64,000 bases of DNA from Sodalis ligni (GCF_016865525.2 NZ_CP075169.1:2852337-2916336), one strand, 5' to 3'. Shown: positions 49,250 through 59,160, numbered from the stretch's first letter. Notes: a model not told the origin generated them from the letters alone. Program-made: numbers and translations.

Positions 49250-50698
49250 ATGACCGATATTACCGGCGAACAAACCCTGGCGCTGATTCAGGAAGTGCTG
49301 GAAGTTTTCCCTGAAAAAGCCCGTAAAGAACGTGCCAAGCATTATATGCTGAGCTCCCCGGAAATGGAGAGCGTCGGTAAATGCATCACCTCCAACCGGA
49401 AATCGCAGCCTGGCGTCATGACGGTGCGCGGCTGCGCCTATGCCGGCTCGAAGGGGGTGGTGTTCGGACCTATCAAAGACATGGCCCATATTTCCCATGG
49501 CCCTATCGGCTGCGGTCAATATTCCCGCGCCGGACGCCGTAACTATTATACCGGCTACAGCGGCGTAAATGCGTTCGGTACGCTGAATTTCACCTCTGAT
49601 TTTCAGGAAAAGGACATTGTGTTCGGCGGCGATAAAAAGCTGGCCAAGCTGATAGAAGAGATGGAAACGCTGTTTCCGTTAACCAAGGGGATTTCCGTTC
49701 AATCGGAATGCCCGGTGGGCCTTATCGGCGACGATATCGAAGCGGTGGCGCGGGAAGCGCAGAAAAAACTCGACAAACCGGTGGTGCCGGTGCGTTGCGA
49801 GGGGTTCCGCGGCGTGTCCCAGTCTCTGGGCCACCATATCGCCAACGATGTGGTGCGTGACTGGATCCTGTCCAATCGTGACGAAAAAGAGTTCGAAACC
49901 ACCCCTTATGACGTCGCCATTATCGGCGATTACAATATCGGCGGCGATGCCTGGGCTTCCCGGATCCTGCTACAGGAAATCGGCCTGCGCGTAGCGGCGC
50001 AGTGGTCCGGCGACGGCACCCTGGTGGAAATGGAGAATACGCCGAAGGTGAAATTGAACCTGGTGCACTGCTACCGCTCAATGAACTATATCTCCCGTCA
50101 TATGGAAGAAAAATACGGCATTCCCTGGATGGAATACAACTTCTTCGGCCCGACCAAAATAGCCGAATCCCTGCGCAAAATCGCCGCGCTGTTCGATGAG
50201 CATATACAAGCCCAAACCGAACAGGTCATTGCCCGCTACCAGGGGCAAACCGAGGCCGTGATTGCCAAGTACCGTCCGCGTCTGGAAGGCAAGCGGGTGC
50301 TGTTGTATCTCGGCGGCCTGCGTCCCCGTCATGTTATCGGCGCTTATGAGGATCTGGGAATGGAAATCGTCGGCAGCGGCTATGAATTTGCCCATAACGA
50401 CGACTATGACCGCACCTTGCCGGATCTGCATAAGAGTACTTTATTGTTTGACGATGCCAGCAGCTTTGAGCTGGAAGAGATCATCAAAATCCTCAAACCC
50501 GACCTGATAGGTTCCGGCATCAAAGAGAAATACATCTTCCAGAAGATGGGCTTCCCTTTCCGGCAGATGCACTCCTGGGACTATTCCGGTCCTTATCACG
50601 GCTACGACGGTTTTGCCGTTTTCGCCCGGGATATGGACATGACGTTGAACAATCCGAGCTGGACCCAAATGACTGCGCCGTGGCTGAAAACCGCCTGA
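49250..50698 (+). CDS. nifD: Nitrogenase molybdenum-iron protein alpha chain NifD
   Basis: Alpha subunit of dinitrogenase, 482 residues, full length. P-cluster ligands C62 (RGCAYAG), C88 (PIGCGQ) and C154 (QSECPVG) are present. FeMo-cofactor ligands are the Cys of '[10 protein letters not shown]' (~274) and the His of '[13 protein letters not shown]' (~441). The substrate-channel '[14 protein letters not shown]' and Arg/Gln residues near the cofactor look standard. ATG 49250 follows AAAGGA. It reads straight into nifK after a 58-base gap. No sign of decay, in contrast to nifK. Confidence 0.98.
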   Translation: MTDITGEQTLALIQEVLEVFPEKARKERAKHYMLSSPEMESVGKCITSNRKSQPGVMTVRGCAYAGSKGVVFGPIKDMAHISHGPIGCGQYSRAGRRNYYTGYSGVNAFGTLNFTSDFQEKDIVFGGDKKLAKLIEEMETLFPLTKGISVQSECPVGLIGDDIEAVAREAQKKLDKPVVPVRCEGFRGVSQSLGHHIANDVVRDWILSNRDEKEFETTPYDVAIIGDYNIGGDAWASRILLQEIGLRVAAQWSGDGTLVEMENTPKVKLNLVHCYRSMNYISRHMEEKYGIPWMEYNFFGPTKIAESLRKIAALFDEHIQAQTEQVIARYQGQTEAVIAKYRPRLEGKRVLLYLGGLRPRHVIGAYEDLGMEIVGSGYEFAHNDDYDRTLPDLHKSTLLFDDASSFELEEIIKILKPDLIGSGIKEKYIFQKMGFPFRQMHSWDYSGPYHGYDGFAVFARDMDMTLNNPSWTQMTAPWLKTA

Positions 50699-50756
50699 GA
50701 TTGCCTGCTTGCTAAACCCGTCGGTTCACAGATTTGTGGCGCGGGAGGAGAGAATC

Positions 50757-52327
50757 ATGAGTCAGAGTGTTGAAAAAACCAAAGCCTGTTACCCGCTGTT
50801 TGAAGAGGCGGAATATCAGGCGCTGTTCACCAGCAAACGCGACCTGGAAGAAGCTCACGGCGAAGCCCGGGTGAAAGAGGTCTTTGCGTGGACCACCACG
50901 CCGGAATACCAGGAGCTGAACTTTAAACGGGAAGCCCTGACCATCGATCCGGCCAAAGCCTGTCAGCCGCTGGGGGCGGTGCTCTGTTCCCTGGGGTTTG
51001 CCAAGACGCTGCCGTATGTGCACGGTTCCCAAGGCTGCGTGGCGTATTTCCGCACCTATTTCAACCGGCATTTCAAGGAGCCGGTGGCCTGTGTTTCCGA
51101 TTCCATGACCGAGGACGCGGCGGTGTTCGGCGGCAACAAGAATATGAATGATGGCCTGCAGAACGCTTCCGCGCTCTACAAACCGGAGGTTATCGCCGTC
51201 TCCACTACCTGTATGGCGGAAGTCATAGGCGACGATATCAGCGCCTTTATCGCCAACGCCAAAAAAGACGGTTTTGTGGACAGCAAGATAGCGGTGCCCT
51301 TTGCCCATACCCCGAGCTTTATCGGCAGCCACATTACCGGCTGGGATAATATGTTCGAAGGATTCGCCCGGGAATTCACCGACAAGAGCGCGGGCCGGGA
51401 TTACCAGCCGGGCCGCAACGGCAAGATCAATCTGGTGACCGGCTTTGAAACCTACCTGGGTAATTACCGGGTTATCAAGCGCATGATGGAACAGATGGGG
51501 ATCGGCTACAGCCTGCTGTCCGATCCCTCCGAGGTACTGGATACCCCGGCGGACGGAGAATACCGCATGTACGCCGGCGGCACCACGCAGGAAGAGATGC
51601 GCGACGCCCCCAACGCCATCGATACCTTGCTGCTGCAGCCCTGGCATCTGCTGAAAACCAAAAAAGTGGTGCAGGAAGAGTGGCAGCAGCCGGCGACCCC
51701 GGTCAGCATCCCCATGGGATTGAACGCCACCGACCGGTTTTTGATGACCGTCAGCGAACTCACCGGCAAACCCATTCCCGCTGCCCTTACGCTGGAGCGG
51801 GGGCGGCTGGTGGATATGATGCTCGATTCCCATACCTGGCTGCACGGCAAAGCTATGGCCTGTACGGCGATCCGGATTTTGTCATGGGCATGACCCAAAT
51901 GCTGCTTGAACTGGGGTGTGAACCGACGGTTATCCTGTGCCATAACGCCAACAAGCGCTGGCAGAAAGCCATGAAAAAAATCCTGGCGGATTCCCCTTAC
52001 GGCCAGGAGAGCGAAGTCTACATCAACTGCGACCTGTGGCACTTCCGTTCACTGATGTTTACCCGTAAACCGGATTTCATGATCGGCAACTCCTACGGCA
52101 AATTTATTCAGCGCGATACGCTGGCGAAGGGTGAGCAGTTTGAGGTCCCGCTGATTCGCATCGGCTTCCCGATCTTTGACCGCCACCATTTGCACCGCCT
52201 TTCCACCTGGGGCTATGAAGGCGCCATGACGGTATTGACCACCTTGGTGAACGCTTCGCTGGAAAAACTGGATCGCGACACCATGAAACTGGGCAAAACC
52301 GATTACAGCTACGATCTGATTCGCTAA
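50757..52327 (+). pseudogene. nifK: Nitrogenase molybdenum-iron protein beta chain NifK, one-base frameshift
   Basis: Beta subunit of dinitrogenase. ATG 50757 ('MSQSVEKTKACYPLF', GGGAGGAG upstream) opens a frame with the P-cluster cysteines of 'AKACQPLGA' (~69), 'HGSQGCVAYF' (~94) and 'STTCMAEVIGDD'. At 51849-51851 the frame leaves the family: it reads 'HTWLHGKAMACTAIR' and stops at 51893 after ~378 residues. Adding one A (GGCAAA to GGCAAAA) restores 'HTWLHGKSYGLYGDPDF' and a perfect NifK to 52327, ~523 residues. The lost 158 residues are essential for the fold and heterotetramer. The surrounding coding sequence is otherwise under clear constraint. Confidence 0.9.
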
Positions 52328-52332
52328 GCCCT

Positions 52333-52362
52333 CCGCCCCGGACCTGTGCCGGGGCGGCTTTT
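52333..52362 (+). terminator. Strong stem-loop between nifK and nifT
   Basis: A perfect nine-base-pair GC-rich stem (CCGCCCCGG / CCGGGGCGG, loop ACCTGTG) followed by CTTTTG. With only four T it may terminate partly, lowering nifTY expression, or protect the nifHDK message. Confidence 0.55.
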
Positions 52363-52376
52363 GCTGGAGAACTGTG

Positions 52377-52613
52377 ATGCCGAGTGTATTGTTCAGTGAA
52401 AAAAAAGATGGCTTGTATTGCTATATTGCCAAACAAGACCTGGAAGCGCGGGTCTTGCACATTGAGTTTGACGACGCGTCGTGCTGGGGCGGCAATGTCG
52501 AACTGGAGGGCGGCAAGTCTTATTATATTTATCCGCAACCGGGAAAACCGTCTCTTCCGGTGCGTCTGCGCGCCAGCAAAAGCGGCGGGGATGCTTCGGG
52601 AACAGGAGTATAA
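52377..52613 (+). CDS. nifT: NifT (FixT) protein
   Basis: Small protein of 78 residues always found after nifK; its role is not settled and Klebsiella mutants still fix nitrogen. Conserved features are 'MPSVLFSEKKDGLYCYIAKQ' and 'DLEARVLHIEFDDASCWGGN', then 'YYIYPQPGKPSLPVRLRA'. The start is ATG 52377, with GTG one codon earlier as alternative; GGAG lies upstream. The C-terminal tail after RLRA is a little longer than usual. Ends two bases before nifY. Confidence 0.9.
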   Translation: MPSVLFSEKKDGLYCYIAKQDLEARVLHIEFDDASCWGGNVELEGGKSYYIYPQPGKPSLPVRLRASKSGGDASGTGV

Positions 52614-52615
52614 AA

Positions 52616-53293
52616 ATGAATGTGCCAACAGACGATCCCTTATTCTGGCGCTTATTCGCCCTTGCGCAATTACTGCCGCAGTTTGCGCCGCAGGCCTTGA
52701 TCCTCTGGCTGGAGCGGGAATGCCGGCAGCCCTTGTCGCCGGTCCTGCTTGCGCGGCTCGATCCCGCCGCGCTGGCACGGGACTTTCCCGCCGATGTCCC
52801 GCCGCCGTCGGCGGCGCAATGGCAGCAGGCGGCGGCCTGCCTGAAAGGTGATTTGCCAAGCCATCTCATTACGGACCCTGAGCGCGGGCAACCTTTGCAG
52901 CTGCGCGCCGCCTTTGCCTCCAGCAACGGTCTGATGGTGGACGGCCACTTTGGCCAAAGTACGTTGTTCTTTGTCTATGCCTTTGACGGACTCGAGCCTT
53001 TCCTGTATCAGGTACGCCGCTATCGCGATTTGCCTGACGGGCCGGAAGAGGGCAATGAAGCGCGGGCCAGGCTGTTAAGCGATTGCCATTTGCTGTTTTG
53101 CGAGGCCATCGGCGGCCCGGCCGCGGCCAGGGTCATCAGAAATAATATTCATCCGATTAAAATTAAGCCGCCCATGGATATCAGCCAACAGCTGCAAGCG
53201 CTGCAAACCATGCTCGGCGGCAGGATTCCGCCCTGGCTGGCGAAGCGGCTGGGTAAGGCATCCCCTTATATCCAACATGACTTTTCTTTGTAA
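52616..53293 (+). CDS. nifY: NifY, FeMo-cofactor/apo-dinitrogenase chaperone
   Basis: A 225-residue protein that in Klebsiella binds apo-dinitrogenase and holds it ready for cofactor insertion. The N-terminal helical part is followed by a NifX/NifB-like C-terminal domain: 'QLRAAFASSNGLMVDGHFGQ' (~95-114) and 'YQVRRYRDLP', then 'LLSDCHLLFCEAIGGPAAAR'. ATG 52616 overlaps no gene and has CAGGAG nine bases upstream. In Klebsiella nifE follows; here a 2.4-kb stretch with a ruined ankyrin gene intervenes on the opposite strand. Confidence 0.92.
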   Translation: MNVPTDDPLFWRLFALAQLLPQFAPQALILWLERECRQPLSPVLLARLDPAALARDFPADVPPPSAAQWQQAAACLKGDLPSHLITDPERGQPLQLRAAFASSNGLMVDGHFGQSTLFFVYAFDGLEPFLYQVRRYRDLPDGPEEGNEARARLLSDCHLLFCEAIGGPAAARVIRNNIHPIKIKPPMDISQQLQALQTMLGGRIPPWLAKRLGKASPYIQHDFSL

Positions 53294-53318
53294 GCGAATT
53301 GATTTAGAGGACTTGGAA

Positions 53319-55476
53319 TCATTTGCCAGCCGGTATCCGCGGGCTGGCTTTAACATAGTTTCGTTTTGTTATAAGCAATTTTTTGATATTTTCATTCCCT
53401 TGGTTTATTGCTAACTCCAATGGCGTCAAATTATCACCATCCTTGATATCCATATTGATATGACGATTTTCCAAAAGTGCCTCGACAATATCTTCACTGC
53501 CCATGGCGACGGCGATATGCAATGCTGTGCTGCCCGCCGTATTGCACCGGTTGATATCAAGATTGGGAAAAGGCAGTAACAGTTTAACGATACTCAATCG
53601 ATTTTCTGTTACTGCTTTTATCAAGGGGTAGTACGAGGGTTATCACCGTTAATGTTTATGGACTTATGGTTTATGATTTTTTCGTGATGGAAAAATCTTT
53701 CGTCAAAGATAAAAACAGGGCCGAGTGCCCATCATTGTTGATGATGTTGATGTCAGTGCGTTTGTCATCTATAAGTTGCCTGATGATGATTTTTTGCCAC
53801 TGAATATGGCATAAATTAAAGCGGTATTCCCTTTGCAATCTTGAATATTGATATTGATATCACCATGTTTGAGTAATTTATTGCTTATCGCAAATATTCC
53901 CGTTTGTATCGCCATCATCAAGGGTGTTTTTCCTTTGTTGTCTTGAGGGTTGACGTCAATTTTTATATTGAAGCAAGTCAAGAATTATTTCCCTTGAGTC
54001 TAACTTCACGGCCAAAGCCAACGCTGTTAATCCACTATTATCTTTGACGTTGATGTCGAGATCTGAACGAGTAAGAATGTAATCTATTAATATCCTATTT
54101 CTAAAATAATTGCCGCCATCAATAGCGTGGTGCCATTTTGTAAGTATTATTTATAGGAAGTCTATTCTCTGTAAAGAAATGCGTGGCGGCTATAAAAATC
54201 GCAGGATGTTCTATTTCATAAAAGACATTTTCTGGATTATCAAGCCATTCTACATTTAAATTATTTGTGATTTGATTAATATCAGAATTGATAATAGAAA
54301 ATTTAAGTAAATCTTCATCGAGAACGCCGCTTATTTTTCTCTTTTCAGAATATTCAAAGTAAGAGGAAATTGGATATAGTTTGACTTGTTCTCAATCCAA
54401 TAAAACCTTCAATGTATCTGATTCTTATTTTTATTGTCTCCATTGCCAACTGAATCTGGAAATAACGCTGGCTGATATCATGTTTCGCTAAAGCAGTAGC
54501 AATAGCGCTATAAATCATTTCAGGATATTCCAAAACAAACTCATTGACGCCTTTGTCAAATTTAACACAATCCGTAAAACATAAAAAGGATAGTTTTTCC
54601 GCAAGTAATTATTTATATTGCTTGTTTTTCTGAAGCCAGGACTTTTCTTTTGCTTTACAGTGGCGTTTTTCTAAGATAGTCAAAACGCCGTTATAAACTT
54701 CATTCCCTAGGGAACTGATGATTTTCCCAAGGGAAATATCCCTGGTCAAATTCTGCATTAAATCACAAAGTGTGTTATCTGTCTCGGCGATTTTTTCAAA
54801 ATCAATGGTTTTATCGCCAATCACATAATCAATGCCCCAAGGGTGTCTCTTAACTGATACTTATATGCATTGATATATTCATCGTTTCGGGATAATCCAT
54901 GCATTTTATGGCATATTCAAAACTTTTTTCGATGAGTTGTTTTTGATTATCCAGATTTTTCGTAGATTTCGTTAGCGACAATACTGTTTATTTTTCAAAA
55001 ATGCAGGGATGATATTCAATGCTATTCCAAGACCTTTTCAATATAAATGTACATCCTTCTCAGGTCATCTTGAATCTCAGGAGTGTTTTTTGCCACCAGC
55101 AGCATGATGCCATGCAAATATCGCCAGGAATCATGATAAAGGTTCAGTTTTAAGGGTTCGGGAATGCAGTCCGTGCACGAAAGTTCTTCAATAAAATGAT
55201 TGATTATTTTGTCAACATTACCTGCTGCATTCCCTTGGCGTGAAATTTCATGCAACAAAATTTCAATCTGGGATAAATAGAATTGATACGGTTTATCTGG
55301 ATTGTCTTCGGAAATATTATCATTGCGCTGAAGAATGTGATACATCTGCGCATCAGGGAATCAGCATGAGAGAAGGATGTTCTTGTTAAAGAAGAGACTG
55401 GAGTCTGTTGTAAATTGAATGGCACAGTTATATTGCCATTTATATTGTTTTCTATTGGCATAGTTGCTCGCTGCAA
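53319..55476 (-). pseudogene. Ankyrin-repeat protein, multiply frameshifted, inserted between nifY and nifE
   Basis: Opposite-strand gene converging on nifY (25 bases apart). The start 'MQRATMPIENNINGNITVPF' is Ser/Thr-rich; helical sequence follows ('YQFYLSQIEILLHEISRQGN', 'LKLNLYHDSWRYLHGIMLLV', 'FEKIAETDNTLCDLMQNLTR'). Ankyrin units appear toward the C-terminus: 'NVKDNSGLTALALAVKLDSR', 'DNKGKTPLMMAIQTGIFAIS', 'CKGNTALIYAIFSGK', 'NTAGSTALHIAVAMGSEDIV', 'DGDNLTPLELAINQGNENIK'. They lie in different frames; at least six breaks separate them. The DNA is far more AT-rich than the nif genes, so it is a foreign insertion. Such proteins in enterobacteria are often secreted effectors; that is only a possibility here. 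Confidence 0.75.
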
Positions 55477-55661
55477 TAATATTTTATAGTAAGAGTAGAA
55501 CGTTGTTTATGACCGTGGCCGGAGCTTAATGTATTAACATTTAATCATAAGTCAATCTTCCCAGCTTCCAATTTACTTTTCTAAAAGAGATTTGTCCATT
55601 GGCGGCGCGCTGCCTGCCGATACCCGTATCTTCGGCAATCTGTTTTATCCATTGTCTGGTT

Positions 55662-55677
55662 TGTCGTATTCGTGACA
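55662..55677. promoter_or_regulatory. NifA upstream activator site of nifE
   Basis: TGT-CGTATTCGTG-ACA matches TGT-N10-ACA. It is only 33 bases before the -24 element (about -61 to -76), closer than at nifH and nifU. Confidence 0.7.
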
Positions 55678-55710
55678 ATAAAAATATCTTACAAATCAGC
55701 AGGTAAAGGC

Positions 55711-55726
55711 TGGCCTCTGAATTGCA
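55711..55726 (+). promoter_or_regulatory. Sigma-54 promoter of nifENX (-24/-12)
   Basis: TGGCCTCTGAATTGCA has GG and GC ten bases apart and the consensus TTGCA. It gives nifENX its own start, so the ankyrin insertion upstream need not silence it. Confidence 0.85.
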
Positions 55727-55770
55727 TTGGATGTGCAATGGGTAAAATAACGCCGCTTGGCAGAGAGTTC

Positions 55771-57147
55771 ATGATGAATAATAACGACATTGCCGCCCTG
55801 TTTGTGGAACCCGCCTGTGAACACAATGGCAAACACAAAACCGGTTGTAAACCGCCCAAGCCCGGCTCCACCGCCGGCGGCTGCGCTTTCGACGGCGCGC
55901 AGATCACCCTGCTGCCGGTGGCGGATGTGGCCCATCTGGTGCACGGTCCCATCGGCTGCGCGGGGAGTTCCTGGGACAATCGCGGCAGCCGCAGCTCGGG
56001 ACCGGAGTTGAACCGGCTGGGTTTCACTACCGATCTCAGCGAGCAGGATGTCATCATGGGGCGGGGAGAGCGCCGACTGTTTCATGCGGTCCGCCACATT
56101 GCCGAACGCTACCGGCCGGCGGCAATCTTTATTTACAATACCTGCGTACCCGCCATGGAAGGGGATGATATCGAGTCAGTGTGCCGCTCGGCATCCGCCG
56201 CCGCCGGCATTCCGGTGATTGCGGTGGATGCCGCCGGTTTTTACGGCAGTAAAAACCTCGGTAACCGTATTGCCGGCGACGTCATGCTGCGTCAAGTCGT
56301 GGGGCAGCACGAACCGGCGCCCTGGCCCAGCGATTATCCGGTAGCGGAAAGCCTGGGGCATAGTATCGGCCTTATCGGCGAATACAACATTGCCGGTGAG
56401 TTCTGGCAGGTGCTGCCGCTGTTGGATGAATTGGGAGTGAGGGTGTTGTGCACCCTTTCCGGCGATGCGCGCTTTGCCGAAATCCAAACCCTGCATCGTT
56501 CCGAAGCCAATATGCTGGTATGTTCCCGCGCCTTGATCAATGTGGCCCGCCAGTTGAAAGAACAGTACGGCACTCCCTGGTTCGAGGGAAGTTTTTATGG
56601 TCTGCGCGAAATGTCTTCCTCCTTGCGCCAACTGGCGGGATTGCTGGGGGATGAGGATTTAATCGCCCGTACCGAGACCCTTATCGCCCGCGAAGAAGCC
56701 TTCGTCCAATCGAAATTGGCGCCCTGGCGCGATCGGCTGCGGGGGAAACGGGTTCTGCTCTATACCGGCGGGGTTAAATCCTGGTCGGTAGTGTCGGCGC
56801 TGCAGGATCTGGGGATGGACGTGGTGGCCACCGGCACCCGCAAATCAACCGAAGAGGATAAGGCCCGCATCCGCGCGCTGATGGGCGAGGACGCCCTGAT
56901 GATGGATGAGGGCAATCCCCGCCTGCTGCTGGACACCGCCTATCGCTACGGCGCCGATATGATGATTGCCGGCGGCAGGAACATGTATACCGCTTATAAG
57001 GCCCGGCTGCCGTTTCTTGATATCAACCAGGAGCGCGAAGAGGCCTTCGCCGGTTACCAAGGCATGGTAAATCTGGCGGCGGCGGTATGCCGTACATTGG
57101 AAAGTCCGGTCTGGCCGCAGGTCAACCGTCCCGCGCCCTGGCACTGA
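55771..57147 (+). CDS. nifE: Nitrogenase FeMo-cofactor scaffold NifE
   Basis: Alpha-like subunit of the NifEN scaffold on which the FeMo-cofactor precursor matures. I start at ATG 55771 (458 residues; a second ATG follows directly), since the conserved N-terminus '[13 protein letters not shown]' comes soon after and the sigma-54 promoter lies just upstream. Conserved cysteines in '[11 protein letters not shown]', '[14 protein letters not shown]' and '[13 protein letters not shown]' correspond to P-cluster-like ligands; the cofactor-His region is replaced as usual in NifE ('[20 protein letters not shown]'). The gene is intact and is followed by nifN after 18 bases. Confidence 0.95.
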   Translation: MMNNNDIAALFVEPACEHNGKHKTGCKPPKPGSTAGGCAFDGAQITLLPVADVAHLVHGPIGCAGSSWDNRGSRSSGPELNRLGFTTDLSEQDVIMGRGERRLFHAVRHIAERYRPAAIFIYNTCVPAMEGDDIESVCRSASAAAGIPVIAVDAAGFYGSKNLGNRIAGDVMLRQVVGQHEPAPWPSDYPVAESLGHSIGLIGEYNIAGEFWQVLPLLDELGVRVLCTLSGDARFAEIQTLHRSEANMLVCSRALINVARQLKEQYGTPWFEGSFYGLREMSSSLRQLAGLLGDEDLIARTETLIAREEAFVQSKLAPWRDRLRGKRVLLYTGGVKSWSVVSALQDLGMDVVATGTRKSTEEDKARIRALMGEDALMMDEGNPRLLLDTAYRYGADMMIAGGRNMYTAYKARLPFLDINQEREEAFAGYQGMVNLAAAVCRTLESPVWPQVNRPAPWH

Positions 57148-57165
57148 AAGGCTGAGGAGAAGAAA

Positions 57166-58545
57166 ATGACACAGGTCGTCCGTTCCGTTAAACCGCTAGC
57201 CGCCAGTCCGATCAAAAGCGGACAGCCCCTTGGGGCCATCCTGGCCGCTATGGGGCTGGAAAATTGCATCCCGCTGGTTCATGGCGCGCAGGGGTGCAGC
57301 GCTTTCGCCAAAGTATTTTTTATCCAGCATTTCCATGAGCCCATCCCCCTGCAATCCACCGCCATGGAGCCGATTACCACCATTATGGGGGCTGACAATA
57401 ATATTTCCGCCGCGCTGCAAACCTTATGCGAACGTAACGCGCCGCGCATTATCGTGCTGTTAAGCACCGGCCTGTCGGAAGCCCAGGGCAGCGATTTAAG
57501 CCGGGCGGTGGCATTATTCCGCGAAAGCCATCCCAAGCACCGGCAGGTGGGGATATTAACCGTCAGTACGCCGGATTTTTACGGTTCGATGGAAAACGGT
57601 TATGCCGCGCTGCTGGAAAGCTTGGTACAGCAATGGATACCCGCCGCACCTCCGGCGGGTATCCGCAATAAACGGGTGAATGTGTTTCTCAGCCATATGA
57701 TGACCCCCGGCGATCAGGAGCTGATTCGCAGCTATGTGGAAGCGTTCGGTTTGCAGCCCGTCATGGTGCCGGATTTGACCCAATCCCTGGACGGCTATCT
57801 GGCCTGCGGGGATTACCACTCTCTGACTCAGGGAGGAACGCCGTTTCGTCTGATGGAGCAGTTGGGACAAAGCGCCGCGAGTTTCATTATCGGCGTCTCG
57901 CTGCAGCGGGTGGCCGCGCTGCTGGAGCCCCGTAGCCGGGGAGAATGCTTTCGTCTGCCGCATTTGATGACGTTACAACAGATGGATGAATTTATCCTGC
58001 AATTGCACCGTATTTCCGGGCGGGAGGTGCCGGCCTGGATCGAGCGCCAGCGCGGGCAATTGTTGGATGCCATGATTGATTGTCACGGCGCGCTGCAAGG
58101 CAGCCGGCTGGCGATGGCCGCCGAGGCGGATCTGCTGCGGGCATGGGTGGATTTCGCCCGGAGTCAGGGAATGGATGTGGGCAGCGTGGTGGCGCCGGTG
58201 AACCAGCCGGGCCTGGCGGCGCTGCCGGTGGAAACCGTCGTCCTGGGGGATTTGGAGGATTTGTCGGATTTGCTGGCGGCTAACCCGGCGGATATGATTT
58301 TTGCCAACTCCCATGCCGCCGGCCTGGCGGAGCGGCTGGATATTCCGCTTATCCGCACCGGCTTTCCCATTTATGATCGGCTGGGGGAATTTCGCCGTAC
58401 CCGCCAGGGATATGCCGGTATGCGCGATACGCTGTTCGAATTGGGCAATGTCATGGAACATCGCCGGCATCACCAGCCGGTTTATCACTCTCCCCTTAAG
58501 CAGGATTTTTCCCGGATTCCCGCCGAACAGGACAGCGGATTATGA
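57166..58545 (+). CDS. nifN: Nitrogenase FeMo-cofactor scaffold NifN
   Basis: Beta-like subunit of NifEN, 459 residues, normal length. The N-terminus 'SPIKSGQPLGAILAAMGLEN' and 'PLVHGAQGCSAFAKVFFIQH' align with NifK, and 'STPDFYGSMENGYAALLESL' is a NifN hallmark. The Cys of HGAQGC supports the bridging [4Fe-4S] cluster. It shares a four-base overlap (ATGA) with nifX, so the two are coupled. A short disordered tail rich in His/Arg/Gln ends the protein. ATG 57166 has GAGGAGA upstream. Confidence 0.95.
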   Translation: MTQVVRSVKPLAASPIKSGQPLGAILAAMGLENCIPLVHGAQGCSAFAKVFFIQHFHEPIPLQSTAMEPITTIMGADNNISAALQTLCERNAPRIIVLLSTGLSEAQGSDLSRAVALFRESHPKHRQVGILTVSTPDFYGSMENGYAALLESLVQQWIPAAPPAGIRNKRVNVFLSHMMTPGDQELIRSYVEAFGLQPVMVPDLTQSLDGYLACGDYHSLTQGGTPFRLMEQLGQSAASFIIGVSLQRVAALLEPRSRGECFRLPHLMTLQQMDEFILQLHRISGREVPAWIERQRGQLLDAMIDCHGALQGSRLAMAAEADLLRAWVDFARSQGMDVGSVVAPVNQPGLAALPVETVVLGDLEDLSDLLAANPADMIFANSHAAGLAERLDIPLIRTGFPIYDRLGEFRRTRQGYAGMRDTLFELGNVMEHRRHHQPVYHSPLKQDFSRIPAEQDSGL

Positions 58546-59009
58546 TTAACTTCCAGCGCAATTTGCGGGTGACCACCGATTCGGACTCGGATTATACCCT
58601 GCGCGTCGCCTTCGCCAGCTCCGATTTACATCATGTCAATCAGCATTTCGGTTCGACGCCCCGGCTGGCGATTTACGGCGTGAAGCCGGATCGGGTCAAT
58701 CTGTTGCAAGTAACGGATTTCATGATTCAGCCGGGACACGATTTGGATAAATTGGCCGGCCGCATCGCTGCGCTGGACGGCTGTCTGTCGCTGTATTGCG
58801 TGGCGGTGGGAGAGAGCGTATTCCGGCAACTGCTGCGGGTGGGCGTCAGGGCGGTAAGCGTCCCCGCCGCCACGTCCATCGCCCTCCTGCTGACGGAGAT
58901 ACAGGAAAACTGGAACGCCCCCTGTCTGCAACGCCATCAGGCCAAACGGGATCCGCACCGTTTCGAGCATTATCAACAGGAAACCCATTGGGAAGAGGAC
59001 GAGTATTAA
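58542..59009 (+). CDS. nifX: NifX, FeMo-cofactor precursor carrier
   Basis: Protein of 155 residues that binds NifB-co and the VK cluster during cofactor assembly. The dinitrogenase-iron-molybdenum cofactor domain is evident: 'YTLRVAFASSDLHHVNQHFG' (His residues that contact the cluster), 'DFMIQPGHDLDKLAGRIAAL' and 'CVAVGESVFRQLLRVGVRAV'. Close to the C-terminal part of NifY in this window. It ends the nifENX operon; a terminator and the NifA site for the next operon follow at once. Confidence 0.93.
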   Translation: MINFQRNLRVTTDSDSDYTLRVAFASSDLHHVNQHFGSTPRLAIYGVKPDRVNLLQVTDFMIQPGHDLDKLAGRIAALDGCLSLYCVAVGESVFRQLLRVGVRAVSVPAATSIALLLTEIQENWNAPCLQRHQAKRDPHRFEHYQQETHWEEDEY

Positions 59010-59012
59010 TTG

Positions 59013-59028
59013 TGTCATTTCTCTGACA
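59013..59028. promoter_or_regulatory. NifA upstream activator site of the nifU operon
   Basis: TGT-CATTTCTCTG-ACA fits TGT-N10-ACA. It starts three bases after the nifX stop codon and before the nifENX terminator, 85 bases ahead of the -24 element. Confidence 0.75.
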
Positions 59029-59042
59029 AAACCGACAACCCA

Positions 59043-59065
59043 CCCCGACATGTTCGGGGTTTTTT
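59043..59065 (+). terminator. Rho-independent terminator of nifENX
   Basis: Stem CCCCGA / TCGGGG with loop CATGT, followed directly by six T. A textbook terminator, set between the NifA site and the promoter of the next operon. Confidence 0.85.
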
Positions 59066-59106
59066 ATCGGCAGGGTGCGGCTATCTTATTGAAAAATCGC
59101 TAAAGA

Positions 59107-59122
59107 TGTGACTGGCATCACA
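59107..59122. promoter_or_regulatory. Perfect CRP palindrome overlapping the nifU promoter
   Basis: TGTGA-CTGGCA-TCACA matches the CRP-cAMP consensus at all ten fixed positions. It shares ten bases with the sigma-54 promoter and covers its -24 GG, so bound CRP and sigma-54 polymerase would compete. Confidence 0.6.
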
Positions 59123-59128
59123 TTTGCT
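59113..59128 (+). promoter_or_regulatory. Sigma-54 promoter of the nifU operon (-24/-12)
   Basis: TGGCATCACATTTGCT has GG and GC ten bases apart and the preferred TTTGC at -12. Transcription should begin near 59140, 20 bases before the IscA-like gene. Confidence 0.85.
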
Positions 59129-59160
59129 CCTTATCTATGACCCTCTTGCGGAGCGACAAC

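Noticed and set aside
50712..51845. 377-codon minus-strand frame opposite nifK
   Set aside because: Shadow of the nifK coding frame; no ribosome-binding site or domain.
51845..51855. Programmed frameshift in nifK
   Set aside because: No slippery site or downstream structure, and NifK is never known to need one.
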